Positions 26,801 to 36,889 of a DNA stretch of 64,000 nucleotides are shown here, in pieces. The first letter of the stretch is position 1, and every line of letters starts with the position of its first letter. The translations under genes were made by a program, and so were the position numbers. The notes beneath the pieces are model-generated. The model was given only the letters and a program-made list of their open reading frames with translations. It had not been told where the DNA came from and did not search any database. The stretch is from Sipunculus nudus (lineage: Eukaryota > Annelida > Sipuncula > Golfingiida > Sipunculidae), in assembly GCA_026874595.1 (NCBI GenBank), contig CM049307.1:31793862-31857861 (forward strand), written 5' to 3'.

Positions 26801-29800
26801 TTTTGATACTGTGAAATTGTATTGATTTGCTGTGGTACTGTTGTTATATTGTGTAATTGTATTGATTTAGTGTATTGTAATGTAAGAGTTGTTTTAAGAA
26901 TAAGTTATAATTATTGTGTTAACAACAAAACACTCCCTCTTTATTCATTTTCCTAGACATTCCACGCTGCCTAGTGTTACAGAATCACAGAATCTTATTT
27001 TAATTTGTCTCCGTGACAAAATTTATGCTCGTCACGACTACGTGATTTGTTGTTATTTGGTTCCGTAACATTATATAGAAATTGAAGTTATTTGGTATAT
27101 TTTTTCTAACGCCCCGAACCCCACTGGTAAAAAACTGCAGGAGACCCTGTCATTTAAGTCCATTCTTTGATTTCATTCTGCTGCGAATAAATAGCTCATA
27201 GCCTGTATTCTTGGAATATTTTACTTGGTTTCGGTCTTGAGGTTGGGTATTTGTTTGAATTTCTTTACATAAATAGATAATGTACATGAATAGATAATGT
27301 ATGCAAATGTGGAGCCAAATGATTGCCCGAAAAAAAGGCAGTTGTCTGCATTGATGCTTTACGTACTCCACAGTCTACTGGAGGATAAAAAGCGACATGC
27401 ACCTTTGAGTATAAAGACACATATTACCAACACATGGTAATATCAAGGAATCACCGTCGAGTCTGCATCAACCAGGTGATGCAAATGCCAAGGAAAAAGT
27501 GTCCCATCAGTTGTTTCCAGAATACTCTTTGAACGAGCTCCAAAGACACTAAGGTGACCAGTGCATATGGTAATATCAGGAGAGCTGTTTCAGATGTCCA
27601 GGTATAAACTTACGAAGACACCTGTAGTAATGTAGTCCCCTGTGTAATAAAGTCTGTTGGTAATGACAAGTGCAATGCGAGTTGAACTGCTTGAATTTAG
27701 GATAAAAGGTTATCTGTTGACGATCCTTCAGTAATTTGGAAACACTAAACTGCAAAAACTCAGACCTACGTGCCTCTGATAAGAGATTTAAGTAGTAATA
27801 TTTGAGTCAAACAGGCCCGGCACCTCCCGTTACTGCCAACATAAGATCCATGTAAGAAGTATGTAATAAAGTGTATGTTCAAAAGTGTTTCCAAATCAAG
27901 GGGAAAACTTTCACCAGAGATCTTCAATTGTTTCTCAAATTCAAGAGAAGCAGCCCAAATTTTCCTTTCTAACACTGAATCTCTTACACAGTCTTAATAA
28001 GTTGCATGTTCGATGGTTTCACCTCATGATTTATTAAATAGGAATCTTGCAGAAATTTTAATTTTAGGTGGCTGAATAAATCTAATCTGGTCAAGTATTT
28101 CATATGTTTCCTCTGGTTATCTCCCAGGCACTGTTGTTTTTAGGATAGACATATTATACTTGTTTATTTCAACCATGAATTCTTCATATTATATTATATA
28201 ATGCAATGCCAATCTCGATATTTGTTTCGAATACGTCCTAAGCGTATCCTATAAACAGCTGCTATGGTATTTGGCACGCGAATATTCCAGTTTGATGCAG
28301 ATCCGACGATAATTCCTTGACATTAGCGTCCGTGATAGTGTTATTTAAGTCTCGAGGTGCTCGGTCCCAATTATCCTAAATTAAGTTGGGGTTCTTCAAG
28401 ATATTTGCATTAGCCAAATGCCATTTTATATGGGTATACTTATCATTTGGGGACCGCACCAGAATGACTCTGTACACGTGTAAATGGGTCGTCCGCTTTT
28501 GTTGGCCGCCCTTCTTCGCAGGTCTGCTGTTGACATTTTTGTTAGACTTTTCAACATTTTTTGTGACAATAACAATGACATCTGATCTTTTCCCGTCCTT
28601 ATTCAGGTAAACTTCAAGGACTGTCAGACAAAGTATCTACCTTAGTTCCTCGAAACGTATCCGGCGTCTGGAATAGTTTACTTGCCATAGATATAAGGAT
28701 TAATACAACAGTGTCTATCACGCGAAAATACTCGTCACCTGTCGTCTACTTGAGTCAACTTGCTGTTTGGAAATCTTTGTGCATGCCGTTTATCGTTCAA
28801 GTGCCCTTTTTTTAATGGCGTACAAGAACACATCGACTGGGATGTTGGAGTGGGGGAGTTGCAGAGCGCAACCGTGTGTCAATGTAAGAGATAACTACCC
28901 AAGTCATTCCGTAGCTTTCCAAGCATATCTGACCAAACTTTACAGAGCAAACTCTCCTCTCACGAATCTAGAAGTGAAAACAGCATAAAAATGTTTCTAA
29001 CGTTACAGATTCTGTAGCCATGGCTAGTTTATCATGGGCCAAACATGCTCTGCTGAATACATCGACAGTTGCGGAATGAATGGTCAAAAATACATCTACC
29101 AGTTATATCATGAGTACATTGTTTCAGTGCCGCACACAACCCGCTGAGATAATGGTTGGTATGTCAGTATTTGTTAAAGCACAGTGAAATATTATCTCGA
29201 TAAGTTTACACATCAATCGCGAGGCAAAGCCGAGTGAATGCCATGATTGAAACATACTGCCGTTGTAAATTTTAAATATACTTGCGATAAAAATTATTTC
29301 GAGTTATGATGAATTTTACCTGAAATTTCATCAGGTGAAAGGTGTCTAGTTTCTTCAAAGGAACTTAAAGGAATCTCGCATGGCTTATTATTTGCCATGA
29401 TATACTATAGTTCTCCAAATAAGCTAAGAATTCCTTCCTCAGAAACTGTCATGCAAGAGGACTTGCATTACAGCCAAGCTGGCATGCTAGTAGATTTGAA
29501 CAAACAGTCAGATAAAGGGAAATACAGGCCACATGTGGGAAAAGATACAGTTACATTCCCTCACTGGCAATGTGCCTGTGAGCGAAGTTCCTCATCTTGT
29601 CTTACCTTTAAAACATTTACGGGTAAGAGGCTTTTACACAAGGGTTACTGGTGATTTCAAGCACCTATACTAGACGCCATCCAGTTGCTAATACAAAGAC
29701 CGTTTTAGGCCATATAATTTACCACGATGCTACAGGGTCGGAATACTCACCCTTCTATTTGAAAACTCGCTGAAGTCTTTCACCAGGAGTTGTTTCAGGA

Positions 29801-30435
29801 TCTCTGTGTCACCTATAACAAGAGTAGGCAGGCGACCCTCGTACAGCCTGCGTGGGTACCAAGGTTGTTGCACAAAACAGAAGGGAAAATGCTAGGCTCA
29901 GTTTGAAATTTTATTTATATCACACTTAATATAAAGTATAATTAAGTTATTATACGTCATCAAAGCCCACCAATAATTTTGATTGCCAAGTATGTTTACT
30001 TATCGTTTAGAGATTGTTGTATTAAATGCAAATAATTGAAAACCACTTTATATGTCGTCAGGTGACATCAGAGATTCAATTTACACTGTTAAAACACTCT
30101 TAATCTTTACACAGTTGCATTTAAATCTCTTTGCTTTAACCACTAGCTGCGCCATCTGGCCAACAACGGAACTGCAGTGAACAGACGATGGCATATGCGG
30201 GGTCCAGTGTGTGTAATTCTGATTTTTACTGTTATCATGTCAGATTAAATAATTTTTATTTTACCTGAAAACTTTTCCATATTTCTTAAGCATGGCGACA
30301 TCATTGAAACTAAAGCCCTAAGAAACAATCATAAGACATAATTACACATGATGAAAAACAAATAATATTTTCGCCTTATCCTCCGTCTTTGCTTTTTATT
30401 ACATAAATCCTCTTCTGCAGTTTTGCTGTATAACA

Positions 30436-30493
<58 letters not shown>

Positions 30494-32345
30494 GATATAT
30501 ATTTATAGATATATATAATTAGAAATTTACATCTATATGTATACTCTATCAATTACATGCATCATATACTGCAATAAACCTTTAAAAATATTTTTTTAAT
30601 TATACGTCACTTGCTGTCCACGTTATTAAAAAAACATTTTTACTTTTACAGGCGTTCATTTCGATTACAAATTGAACCAAATATACTACTTTATTTCAGA
30701 TAACTGTACAGGTACCTTTTCAAGGGGGGCTACAAAATGAACTTAAATATAATACATACATGTTTTATCATCTGGATGAAATTTCCAAATATGGGCAGGT
30801 AGCGGGGTCCTGGGACATGAGAGAGCTGAGGGTTAATCAGAGGCCACAAATAATACCTGAAAAAATAGAAGGGTATCATTGAACTGTTTAATTAGATATC
30901 CGACGTTTGTTAGATAGAGATAATCTCTTTCCCCTATTCAAGGGGCCTATTTCGTTATCAGACGTCTATTATCTAAAGATAATATTTTTAACATTTGAAA
31001 GGGGCCTGTTTGGATATCTGAATTATATTTACTAGAGATAATCTCTTGAACGTATTATAAAAATGAATCATAATAAAAGACCCCACTCTACACAGATTGT
31101 ACTTTTTTAATATATTCAGTTGTTTATAACATGTGAGAAAGCCAAAATAATCGAAACACATAAAACAAGGATATGGCGGCAACTCAGCCGAACTCGGTTT
31201 TAACTGACTGACTAAATGAAGTCGGCGTTCCAGCCAGTCACAGGTCTCCAGAAAATCCGGTCTGCACTGACTCCTTCAGTAACGACAAATTTGGACAGAA
31301 TGAGTCGGTATACATTTAGATATTTAAGCTGAAAATAGAAGATTGATAGAGTTGAAGATCGCGGTGAGAGAGATGGAGGAAGCCGGAGAACCCGGAGAGA
31401 ACAGCCGACCTTGTACGGGCTATACTACAATCCCCTCTCATAGCAGCTGCCGAGATCGAACCCGGGTGGCCAGCTGAGAAGGCCGAGCGTTATACCGCTC
31501 AGCTGTCCTGGCCCCCTCGAACAAGTTTTTTTCAAAGGCTTTTTGCAACTCGTGATTTTAACTTTTGCACATATGCAACCCACCTTCTTGGGCACAAGTG
31601 CCGTGTTCCATAATCTGTCCGTAATATTAATCTCTCGGTGTTAATGGTGACCCTCCCCATCCTAAGATCTGGATCCGCCCCTGAGATAGATGATCAGACC
31701 ATAATTTTTTTACAGACTGTACCAGACTTAATATTTACAGAACCTTGGTTCTCCGAAAAGTTCTTGAATAAAAAAAAACAGGAGTGCTAACGTCCCAAAG
31801 AATGACAAAAAGAAACCCACTTGCCTTGTGTGTCGAGTTAACTGTGGGTGTATGCTTGTGCAGACAATTTGCAGCATTGATTCACTCAGAAATACTCACC
31901 CCATCAAGATGACCACTAAAGCCACCAGTAAACCCGTGGCGTTGACCGTACAAAAATTATCCCATATTGCTAACGCCTCAAAGAATGACGAAGAAAAACC
32001 CACTTGCCTTGTGTGTCGAGTTAACTGTGGGTGTGTGCTTGTGCAGACAATTTGCAGCATTGATTCACTCAGAAATACTCACCCCGTCAAGATGACCACT
32101 AAAGCCACCAGTAAACCCGTGGCGTTGACCGTACAAAATTTATCCCATATTGCTAACGTCCCAAAGAATGACGAAGAAAAACCCACTTGCCTTGTGTGTC
32201 GAGTTAACTGTGGGTGTGTGCTTGTGCAGACAATTTGCAGCATTGATTCACTCAGAAATACTCACCCCGTCAAGATGACCACTATAGCCACCAGTACACC
32301 CGTGACGTTGACCGTACAAAAATTATCCCAGATTGTTGAGAACAT
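17485..32345 (-). CDS. Gene B: complete CYP3-clan cytochrome P450, 14 exons, 510 aa
   Basis: Predicted ER-membrane monooxygenase. Exons 5' to 3': 32266-32345, 30760-30856, 30265-30317, 29751-29847, 24157-24270, 23744-23826, 23365-23513, 23072-23196, 22300-22414, 19356-19516, 18930-19018, 18436-18573, 17971-18124, 17485-17562. They sum to 1533 nt with no internal stop and consistent phases. Motifs in order: hydrophobic anchor ([11 protein letters not shown]), hinge [10 protein letters not shown]-helix WRKQR, I-helix AAYETTSS, K-helix ETLR, FDPDRF (PERF-type), heme loop [10 protein letters not shown] with the thiolate Cys, and C-terminal [11 protein letters not shown]. Length is close to CYP3A4 (503 aa). 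Exon 1 lies in a 183-bp triplication and the exon 13 donor is repeated in the intron. Very similar to gene C. The substrate cannot be read from sequence. Confidence 0.95.
17885..17970 (-). repeat. Tandem copies of the exon 13 donor region, gene B
   Basis: Directly after exon 13 the block ACCATCAGACGTAAGT with its pyrimidine-rich flank recurs about twice more, then a TCATCAGACAG relic. It is the short form of the array in gene C. Confidence 0.85.
17971..18124 (-). CDS. Gene B exon 13: heme-binding loop
   Basis: 154 nt. [16 protein letters not shown], then [10 protein letters not shown] with the axial Cys, then [20 protein letters not shown] and LIPSD. Donor GTAAGT lies inside a short tandem repeat. 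Confidence 0.94.
18150..18203. repeat. (TA)n microsatellite, intron 12 of gene B
   Basis: About 25 TA units with an ACATA break. Gene C has the same tract at 47565-47613. Confidence 0.95.
18436..18573 (-). CDS. Gene B exon 12
   Basis: 138 nt. [20 protein letters not shown] then [20 protein letters not shown] and KFDPDR, the PERF-type motif that pairs with ExxR. Confidence 0.93.
18930..19018 (-). CDS. Gene B exon 11: K-helix
   Basis: 89 nt. [20 protein letters not shown] then [13 protein letters not shown] is the invariant ExxR. Donor GTAGGC. Confidence 0.92.
19188..19234. repeat. (GA)n microsatellite, intron 10 of gene B
   Basis: About 23 GA units. A second GT/GA tract at 19313-19346 lies against the exon 10 donor. 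Confidence 0.95.
19356..19516 (-). CDS. Gene B exon 10: I-helix
   Basis: 161 nt. [20 protein letters not shown] then [25 protein letters not shown] is the oxygen-activation motif. Donor GTGAGC, followed by a TC and CA tract. Confidence 0.93.
19517..22299. other. Intron 9 of gene B
   Basis: No gene seen. It aligns by eye with 48952-55722 of gene C, apart from two extra segments there (about 49094-49650 and 49859-53913). For example GACAGGGTTAACATATGAAT occurs near 19851 and 49797. Confidence 0.7.
22300..22414 (-). CDS. Gene B exon 9
   Basis: 115 nt. [20 protein letters not shown] then [27 protein letters not shown] matches CYP3A closely. Donor GTAACC. Confidence 0.92.
23072..23196 (-). CDS. 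Gene B exon 8
   Basis: 125 nt. [20 protein letters not shown] then [19 protein letters not shown]. Donor GTAAGA. Confidence 0.93.
23365..23513 (-). CDS. Gene B exon 7
   Basis: 149 nt. [20 protein letters not shown] then [19 protein letters not shown]. Donor GTAAGC. Confidence 0.93.
23744..23826 (-). CDS. Gene B exon 6
   Basis: 83 nt. [20 protein letters not shown] then QTGFDAKE. The acceptor abuts an AT tract. Confidence 0.92.
23832..23883. repeat. AT-rich tract at the exon 6 acceptor, gene B
   Basis: (TA)n with TTTATA variants, starting a few bases upstream of the AG of exon 6 on the coding strand, where a polypyrimidine tract is expected. Confidence 0.9.
24157..24270 (-). CDS. Gene B exon 5: C-helix
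   Basis: 114 nt. [20 protein letters not shown] then [18 protein letters not shown]. Donor GTCAAG is weak but is placed exactly by family homology. Confidence 0.92.
24850..28920. other. ~4-kb gene B-specific segment in intron 4
   Basis: Flanks match gene C (CACGCAGAGAGCGACAGG at 24807 and 58314; AACTTTACAGAGCAAACTC at about 28935 and 58538). The interior is replaced in C by about 180 bp. Inferred insertion in B or deletion in C. Only fragments were recognised: a 68-codon open stretch at 25360-25566 ([20 protein letters not shown]) that vaguely recalls uncharacterised transposon-associated proteins, and a promoter-like stretch near 26440. Confidence 0.5.
26150..27069 (+). mobile_element. Possible solo LTR-like segment
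   Basis: A plausible core promoter (GCTATAAATTAGG at 26441) is followed by a GA-rich leader, and the segment ends in TTCCGTAACA, reminiscent of an LTR end. No matching 5' boundary, target duplication or internal genes were identified, so this is tentative. Confidence 0.2.
29751..29847 (-). CDS. Gene B exon 4
   Basis: 97 nt. [19 protein letters not shown] then [13 protein letters not shown]. Donor GTGAGT; unlike gene A, no minisatellite follows. Confidence 0.93.
30265..30317 (-). CDS. Gene B exon 3
   Basis: 53 nt. [17 protein letters not shown]. The acceptor is TTAG, where genes A and C have TCAG. Confidence 0.92.
30438..30488. repeat. (TA)n microsatellite, intron 2 of gene B
   Basis: About 25 TA units followed by TTTATAGATATA variants. 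Gene C has only a short ATATACATA remnant near 60206. Confidence 0.95.
30760..30856 (-). CDS. Gene B exon 2: proline hinge
   Basis: 97 nt. [20 protein letters not shown] then [12 protein letters not shown]. Donor GTATGT. Confidence 0.93.
31200..31515 (-). mobile_element. tRNA-derived SINE, V/Meta-domain type
   Basis: The minus strand shows a tRNA-like head with A-box AGCTGAGCGGTATAACGC (31487-31504) and B-box GGGTTCGATCTCG (31451-31463). A body containing CCGGGTTCTCCGGCTTCCTC (about 31381-31400) resembles the conserved central domain of V-type SINEs described in bivalves. The paralogous intron 1 of gene C lacks it: sequence at about 60880 runs straight from GAACTAGGATTTT into CAAAGGCGTTTTGC. 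That empty site supports a real insertion. Confidence 0.65.
31900..31969 (-). pseudogene. Duplicate exon 1 fragment (copy 1) in intron 1 of gene B
   Basis: Encodes [20 protein letters not shown] then LMG, with donor GTGAGTATT, but lacks the start codon end. Upstream sequence is intron-like. Confidence 0.85.
32083..32152 (-). pseudogene. Duplicate exon 1 fragment (copy 2) in intron 1 of gene B
   Basis: Encodes [20 protein letters not shown] then LTG, with an intact donor and no ATG. Confidence 0.85.
32266..32345 (-). CDS. Gene B exon 1: N-terminal anchor
   Basis: ATG at 32345; [15 protein letters not shown] then [11 protein letters not shown]; donor GTGAGTATT. It is the only one of three tandem copies that keeps the ATG end. 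Confidence 0.88.
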
Positions 32346-32570
32346 CGTCGTCTTGTAGCTAAACCCACGGACTTAACGAGTCGGTCTGGTGTCTCCAATT
32401 GAGTGCTCAGGTTGTTCTAATTTCAAGAGACTCCGCTGTTTGGCACGGGGCTTTGCTGTTTGATGTGTACCAAATAAGGAATAACTATGCACACTAGTGA
32501 GGTCGTATGTGTATGTCTATTTGGCCTCAGTGTCAACTCGTGCGGGTATATAATCTCGATTTATACGAGC
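32346..32570 (-). promoter_or_regulatory. Putative 5' UTR and proximal promoter of gene B
   Basis: The first ~120 bp upstream of the ATG are conserved with gene C (61778-61915), more weakly with gene A (11279-11400) and remnant D. A GATTATATACCCGC element (about 32546-32559, minus strand) could be a TATA box about 200 bp upstream of the ATG. Conservation may simply reflect recent duplication. Confidence 0.35.
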
Positions 32571-34817
32571 ACTGACCTGCCTCCGTTGGGACGGATCATT
32601 ATTCTGAGTGCGCGGGGGACTTATGTGTGGATCTTGATTTTTTTTTCTGTGACATTTATAGCAAAACCTTAACTAAGAGACATATTATCATTGTATATAG
32701 AACGACTGAGAAAAATTTAGATATCCATACCTAACAACCACGATATTAATGTTAACCGTGAATTAGTTTAAGAGCGTAATGCCAGGGGTTGCCGCAGGAG
32801 GCCAACTTTGAGTGTAAAGTTGTAATACAATGTAACTTATCAGGCGTTAGGAAAATTATTGCATGACAATGATTTAAAATACATGGGAAAATATCAGTCA
32901 AGTTCCAATTTTGTTCACCTTATCTGCAACAATATATATATATATATATATATTGGGAACATGGTCTAATATGGGCCACTGCACGTGTGCATTTGCCCAG
33001 CAGGTATTCCTGCAGCCAACCGCATGTGTGTCCCTGGCACCCCCCCCCCCCCCTGCTTCAGTAACTATTGGGTTTGTAAATGTTCGTTGGACCAATGCCA
33101 TGATCCACAGGCGCCTACCAGTAACAAAAAGTGAACCGTCTCACGGCGAGCTATATTATACAAGGAGAGGTCGATATACGGGACTCTCATATATCCTCCT
33201 CTCCGTGTAAATTGGGATCGACAGCCCGATATTTCGGACTGTAACTTGAAAATACGCTGAGTCAGTGGCACGTGTTACTTGTGACAAGTACCTGTGGTGG
33301 CTGACCTATACTGTGTACTGCTGGGTACAGCTGGATTAAGGACGCATAATTCTGATTCGCTCTGCTGCTCCACAGAACAGAGTATCACAACTGTGGATTC
33401 CGTAAAAAGGTGCTCACTAATAATGAGCAATAGTTTCCTGCATATTTGTGTTTAACTCAATGTTGGAAGACGAGATATATATATATTGATGGTTTTTTCC
33501 ATATCGAAATTTGAGTTAGACAAATTTGGTTTGTGTTTTTTTCCCGTAAGTGTAAATCGATCGATTTTATTTATTTTTTCTCTTTATCCTTCTTTTTTCT
33601 GTCCGTTTTTGTCGTAGATCTGCTTATTTTCAAAAGTTGACCTTTGGCGACAATACTAATCGTTGGTGACATATTTTTACCTGACATTTATTTGTGACCT
33701 TGGGGAAAACTTGCAGATGTGGGGGGGGGGGGGAATCAACAGTTCTAAACATATGGATATTCTAAACTAGACTCAGTTATATTTTTTTAAATATATATAC
33801 TTTTATTTCGTGAATAGCGGGGGATGATTAAAGTGATCATAACCCCTTGATTAAAAGTCGGGCGGTGGAGTCGAGCGCTTCTGTATCGACGCCCCTGCTT
33901 ACAATTGAGCAGTGTGATTAAAGTGGTCAGAGCTTTTTAACATACGCAATCCTGTATATGTTGGGATCGGTAAATAAATTAATAGATTTGTTTACAGCTT
34001 TAACCTTATGATAAGGTTTTAACATTACATCGACACTTATGCCATGTTCATGAAAAGTTTATAAATTCCAATGTTAAATTATGTACATCATGTGTTTTTC
34101 TAATTCAACATATTGGTTTAGAAATTTAAAATTAGGTTAACATGTAGGTGCACGGTGTTTTAATTTGTTGTTTTTAGGTTGCGTGTATTGAAGAAAAAGA
34201 ACTTCAAACCGGGATCCCCAAAACACAGTGATCGTAGAGCCAAATGGAATATATGTAGTGTTTACTTTATCCCCTCTGCCAGGGTCGGATCCAGGTTTTG
34301 GAAAATATAGATTAAAAGAACAGCTAAAAAAAAAGATCTTCCGGATATGTCCCTGTCTGCATATATCAATCATAGCATTCGTTATCACACATGTATAACC
34401 TGCGGAAAAATTACAGAAATCTGCTGATCTATACATGTATATTCTTTTAGCTTTCCTCTTACCATAAAATGGTACATCTGTAAAGATATTAAATTCACAG
34501 TCCTCTTCCAGACATTTGGCTAAACAATGATTTTGAGGTCACGTCAGATATTTGTTAAAATTTTCTTCATTCCAGCCAGTTCTGCTGCAAAATATACCTG
34601 ACTTATTGAAATATATATATACAGTTGATTATTTCGGTGTTGTTAGACCTGAAATTATTATTGATGGTTTCTGGCGCCTCCACTTAATGCCATCCAGCAG
34701 CTGATACCTTATCTACAGATGGCCCTCTAGTGGACTGATCATGCATTCGGTAAATACTGCCAAATCATTTTTTACAAATGCCCAATGGGCAATGTAAATG
34801 TTTTTGAATACTAACTC
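32571..34817. other. Spacer upstream of gene B
   Basis: No gene seen. Patches are shared with the region upstream of gene C: TACTGCTGGGTA at 33315 and 62965, TTCTGTATCGAC at 33881 and 63220, AACATACGC at 33939 and 63278. Contains short TA tracts, polyC (33040-33052) and polyG (33720-33733). Confidence 0.6.
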
Positions 34818-34900
34818 GTCTGTTTGTCAACTCACTGTATTTTCGTATGTGTATCAACTCGCTTTACTTACTCGTCTGTTTGCCAACTCGCTATACTTAC
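34818..34900 (-). repeat. Short 29-bp-type array after exon 4 of remnant D
   Basis: About three diverged units of the gene A minisatellite (TTACTCGTCTGTTTG on the plus strand) lie directly downstream of the exon 4 donor of D. Confidence 0.85.
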
Positions 34901-35153
34901 TTGTCTGTTTGTAAACCCACTGAAGTCTTTCACCAAGAGTTGTGTGAGGATATCCATGTCTGCTATAACAAGGGTGGATAGTGGATCCTCGTACATCCTA
35001 GATACAGTAAAATAGGTAGGAGAGACATTTATGATATATAACGAAAAACTATGTCAAGGTTTCTTTTCTTTTTTTTTAAAGGATTGGTCCATGGCCTGTT
35101 CGTGGCATTGTCTATTTAATGATGACGAAGGTATATATACGAAAAGAATGATA

Positions 35154-35187
<34 letters not shown>

Positions 35188-36889
35188 TTAATAAATAAAT
35201 AAATAAATAATAATAAGAAGAAAAAAAAACGATTTTTTTTTTCATCGAACCGCATCTAAATATATAAGATCGTAAAATCATGACTGATTAAGTGTGCATG
35301 TCTAAACACCTATTATCTTCGAATAACGGTATTTTGTATAATGATTATGTTGGATATCATTATGATTGGAGCTGTCATGGTGGTGTATTTGATATCACAT
35401 ATATCATATGTTGAATATCTGTGAGATATCATGATTATAACAGATCTGTTATAGTGGTCATATATCAGGTATATTACTATACTCGTGCATATTAAAAGCG
35501 TTCTTAGAAGTGTCCAGGTTATCATTCTGATAAGGATTTGTTTGTCGAGAGTATAACTATCATATTCTATTAAATCTTATTTTTATTCCTTATCTTAATA
35601 CTTTTCCGTATATCTTTAGCATTGCGGCATCATTGATACTTAAGCAATCATGTGACAATTTATGAATCACATATGTAAAAAAAAACTATCGTGTAATGCT
35701 CTTTGCCTTTTGAGCCAATTCAGCATTTAATTACATGTTGTCTTCTTCTGTATTATGTTGCACGATCGAAGTATATACAATGCTACAGGTTGATTGGGTG
35801 TAATAACACTGTAAAGGTGTGTACATTCGTATGTATGAAGGAATATGCATTATGCTGAGAGGGCATATCTCAATACCTTAAAAGGTATTGCGTCACTGTT
35901 TTACGCAGATTATTCAAAAATAAGTTTCATACAACTCAACCTTCAAATTATGAACGTTCATTTCGACTATAAATCAAAATATTGTGTTTGCCTTTAAATT
36001 CGCGAGGTTAATAGTTCGCGAAGGTCCCATTTTCGCCATCTTATATTACAGTAACCTACACATGATATATTCATTATCATATTGGTTGTTTAATATGCGC
36101 GTTCATTCTTAACAATTTGGCGAATAACTGCGACAACGATTAGACTGTCATGATCCCTATAGGCAGATAATAGGAAAGGTCTGATATTATCTATTATATC
36201 TATCTTTTATTTGGAGGCAACAAAATCAAGCTTTTGTATTTTGAATGTTAAACCTCAGGGCTTGGCGAGCGGATAACCATGCTATAATTGACCGCGTTCA
36301 CCTGTTTGAGGCGTCTTATTCACGACGGTTTTTATTTTCGCGATTACTTCCCTTTTTCCGAGTACCTCGAATCTGTAACCCTCGCGAGCAGAATGCCGAC
36401 CACACTATATCACTTTATTTCAGTTCACTACAGGTTATATAATATACAAGGTTATATAATATACACCGATACATAGTACATAAATGTTTAACCATCTGAA
36501 TGAAATTATAAAATACGGGCAGGTAGCAAGAGAAAGCCGAGTGTCGACCAGTGGCCTCAAATAATATCTGAAGAAGAAAGAGTGTTATAGTGAACCTACT
36601 TTTTAATCAAAGCAGTTAGATGGATGGATCGATAAATGCACGTGTTTAAGATTTAGTATACATGCAGTTGAACCGCACAGGTTTCATTATATTTTTATAT
36701 ACGGGTTAAATGTGTTTTTACGTGTGAAGGAGTTAATGTGTCTGTACTTGTGTTTTTTGGGGGTAAATGTTCGTGTACTTCTGTAGAAAATTAATTCACT
36801 TAGACATACTCACTCCATAAGAATGGCTACTTAATCCGCCAGTAAACCGGTGGCGTTTACCGTACAAAAATATCCAAGATTGCTGAAAA
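34901..36889 (-). pseudogene. Remnant D: CYP3-clan P450 pseudogene, exons 1-4
   Basis: Exon 4 (34901-34997) is open and has good splice sites: MYEDPLSTLVIADMDILTQ then LLVKDFSGFTNRQ, donor GTAAGT. Exon 3 (about 35595-35646) has lost its acceptor CAG and its donor reads AT instead of GT. Exon 2 (about 36494-36571) has an internal deletion and a TT donor. Exon 1 (about 36808-36889) keeps an ATG (MIFSAILD) but is frameshifted and has a stop. No exons 5-14 were found before gene B begins. Exon 1 wording (GLLAD) and the exon 4 repeat place it near gene A. Confidence 0.88.
35155..35218. repeat. (TAA)n microsatellite
   Basis: About 12 TAA/AAT units, then TAAA units, between exons 4 and 3 of remnant D. 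Confidence 0.95.

Larger units (their letters stand above)
31774..32345 (-). repeat. 183-bp tandem triplication containing exon 1 of gene B
   Basis: Three copies end at donors whose exon-side bases are 31900, 32083 and 32266, exactly 183 bp apart. Each has the 3' ~67 nt of exon 1 ([12 protein letters not shown] or close variants) and a perfect GTGAGTATT. Only the copy at 32266-32345 has the ATG. Gene C has one copy. Confidence 0.93.

Noticed and set aside
31440-31515. Possible tRNA gene on the minus strand
   Set aside because: A and B boxes are present, but no acceptor-stem pairing is evident and it continues into a SINE body; treated as a SINE head.
31828-32358. Plus-strand open frame of 176 codons with a threefold repeated peptide
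   Set aside because: It is the antisense of the 183-bp exon 1 triplication. It stays open only because 183 is divisible by three, and the sense strand holds the P450 exon.
34137-34436. 99-codon minus-strand open frame upstream of gene B
   Set aside because: No recognisable motif, no splice-linked neighbours, and no conservation in the duplicate spacer upstream of gene C.
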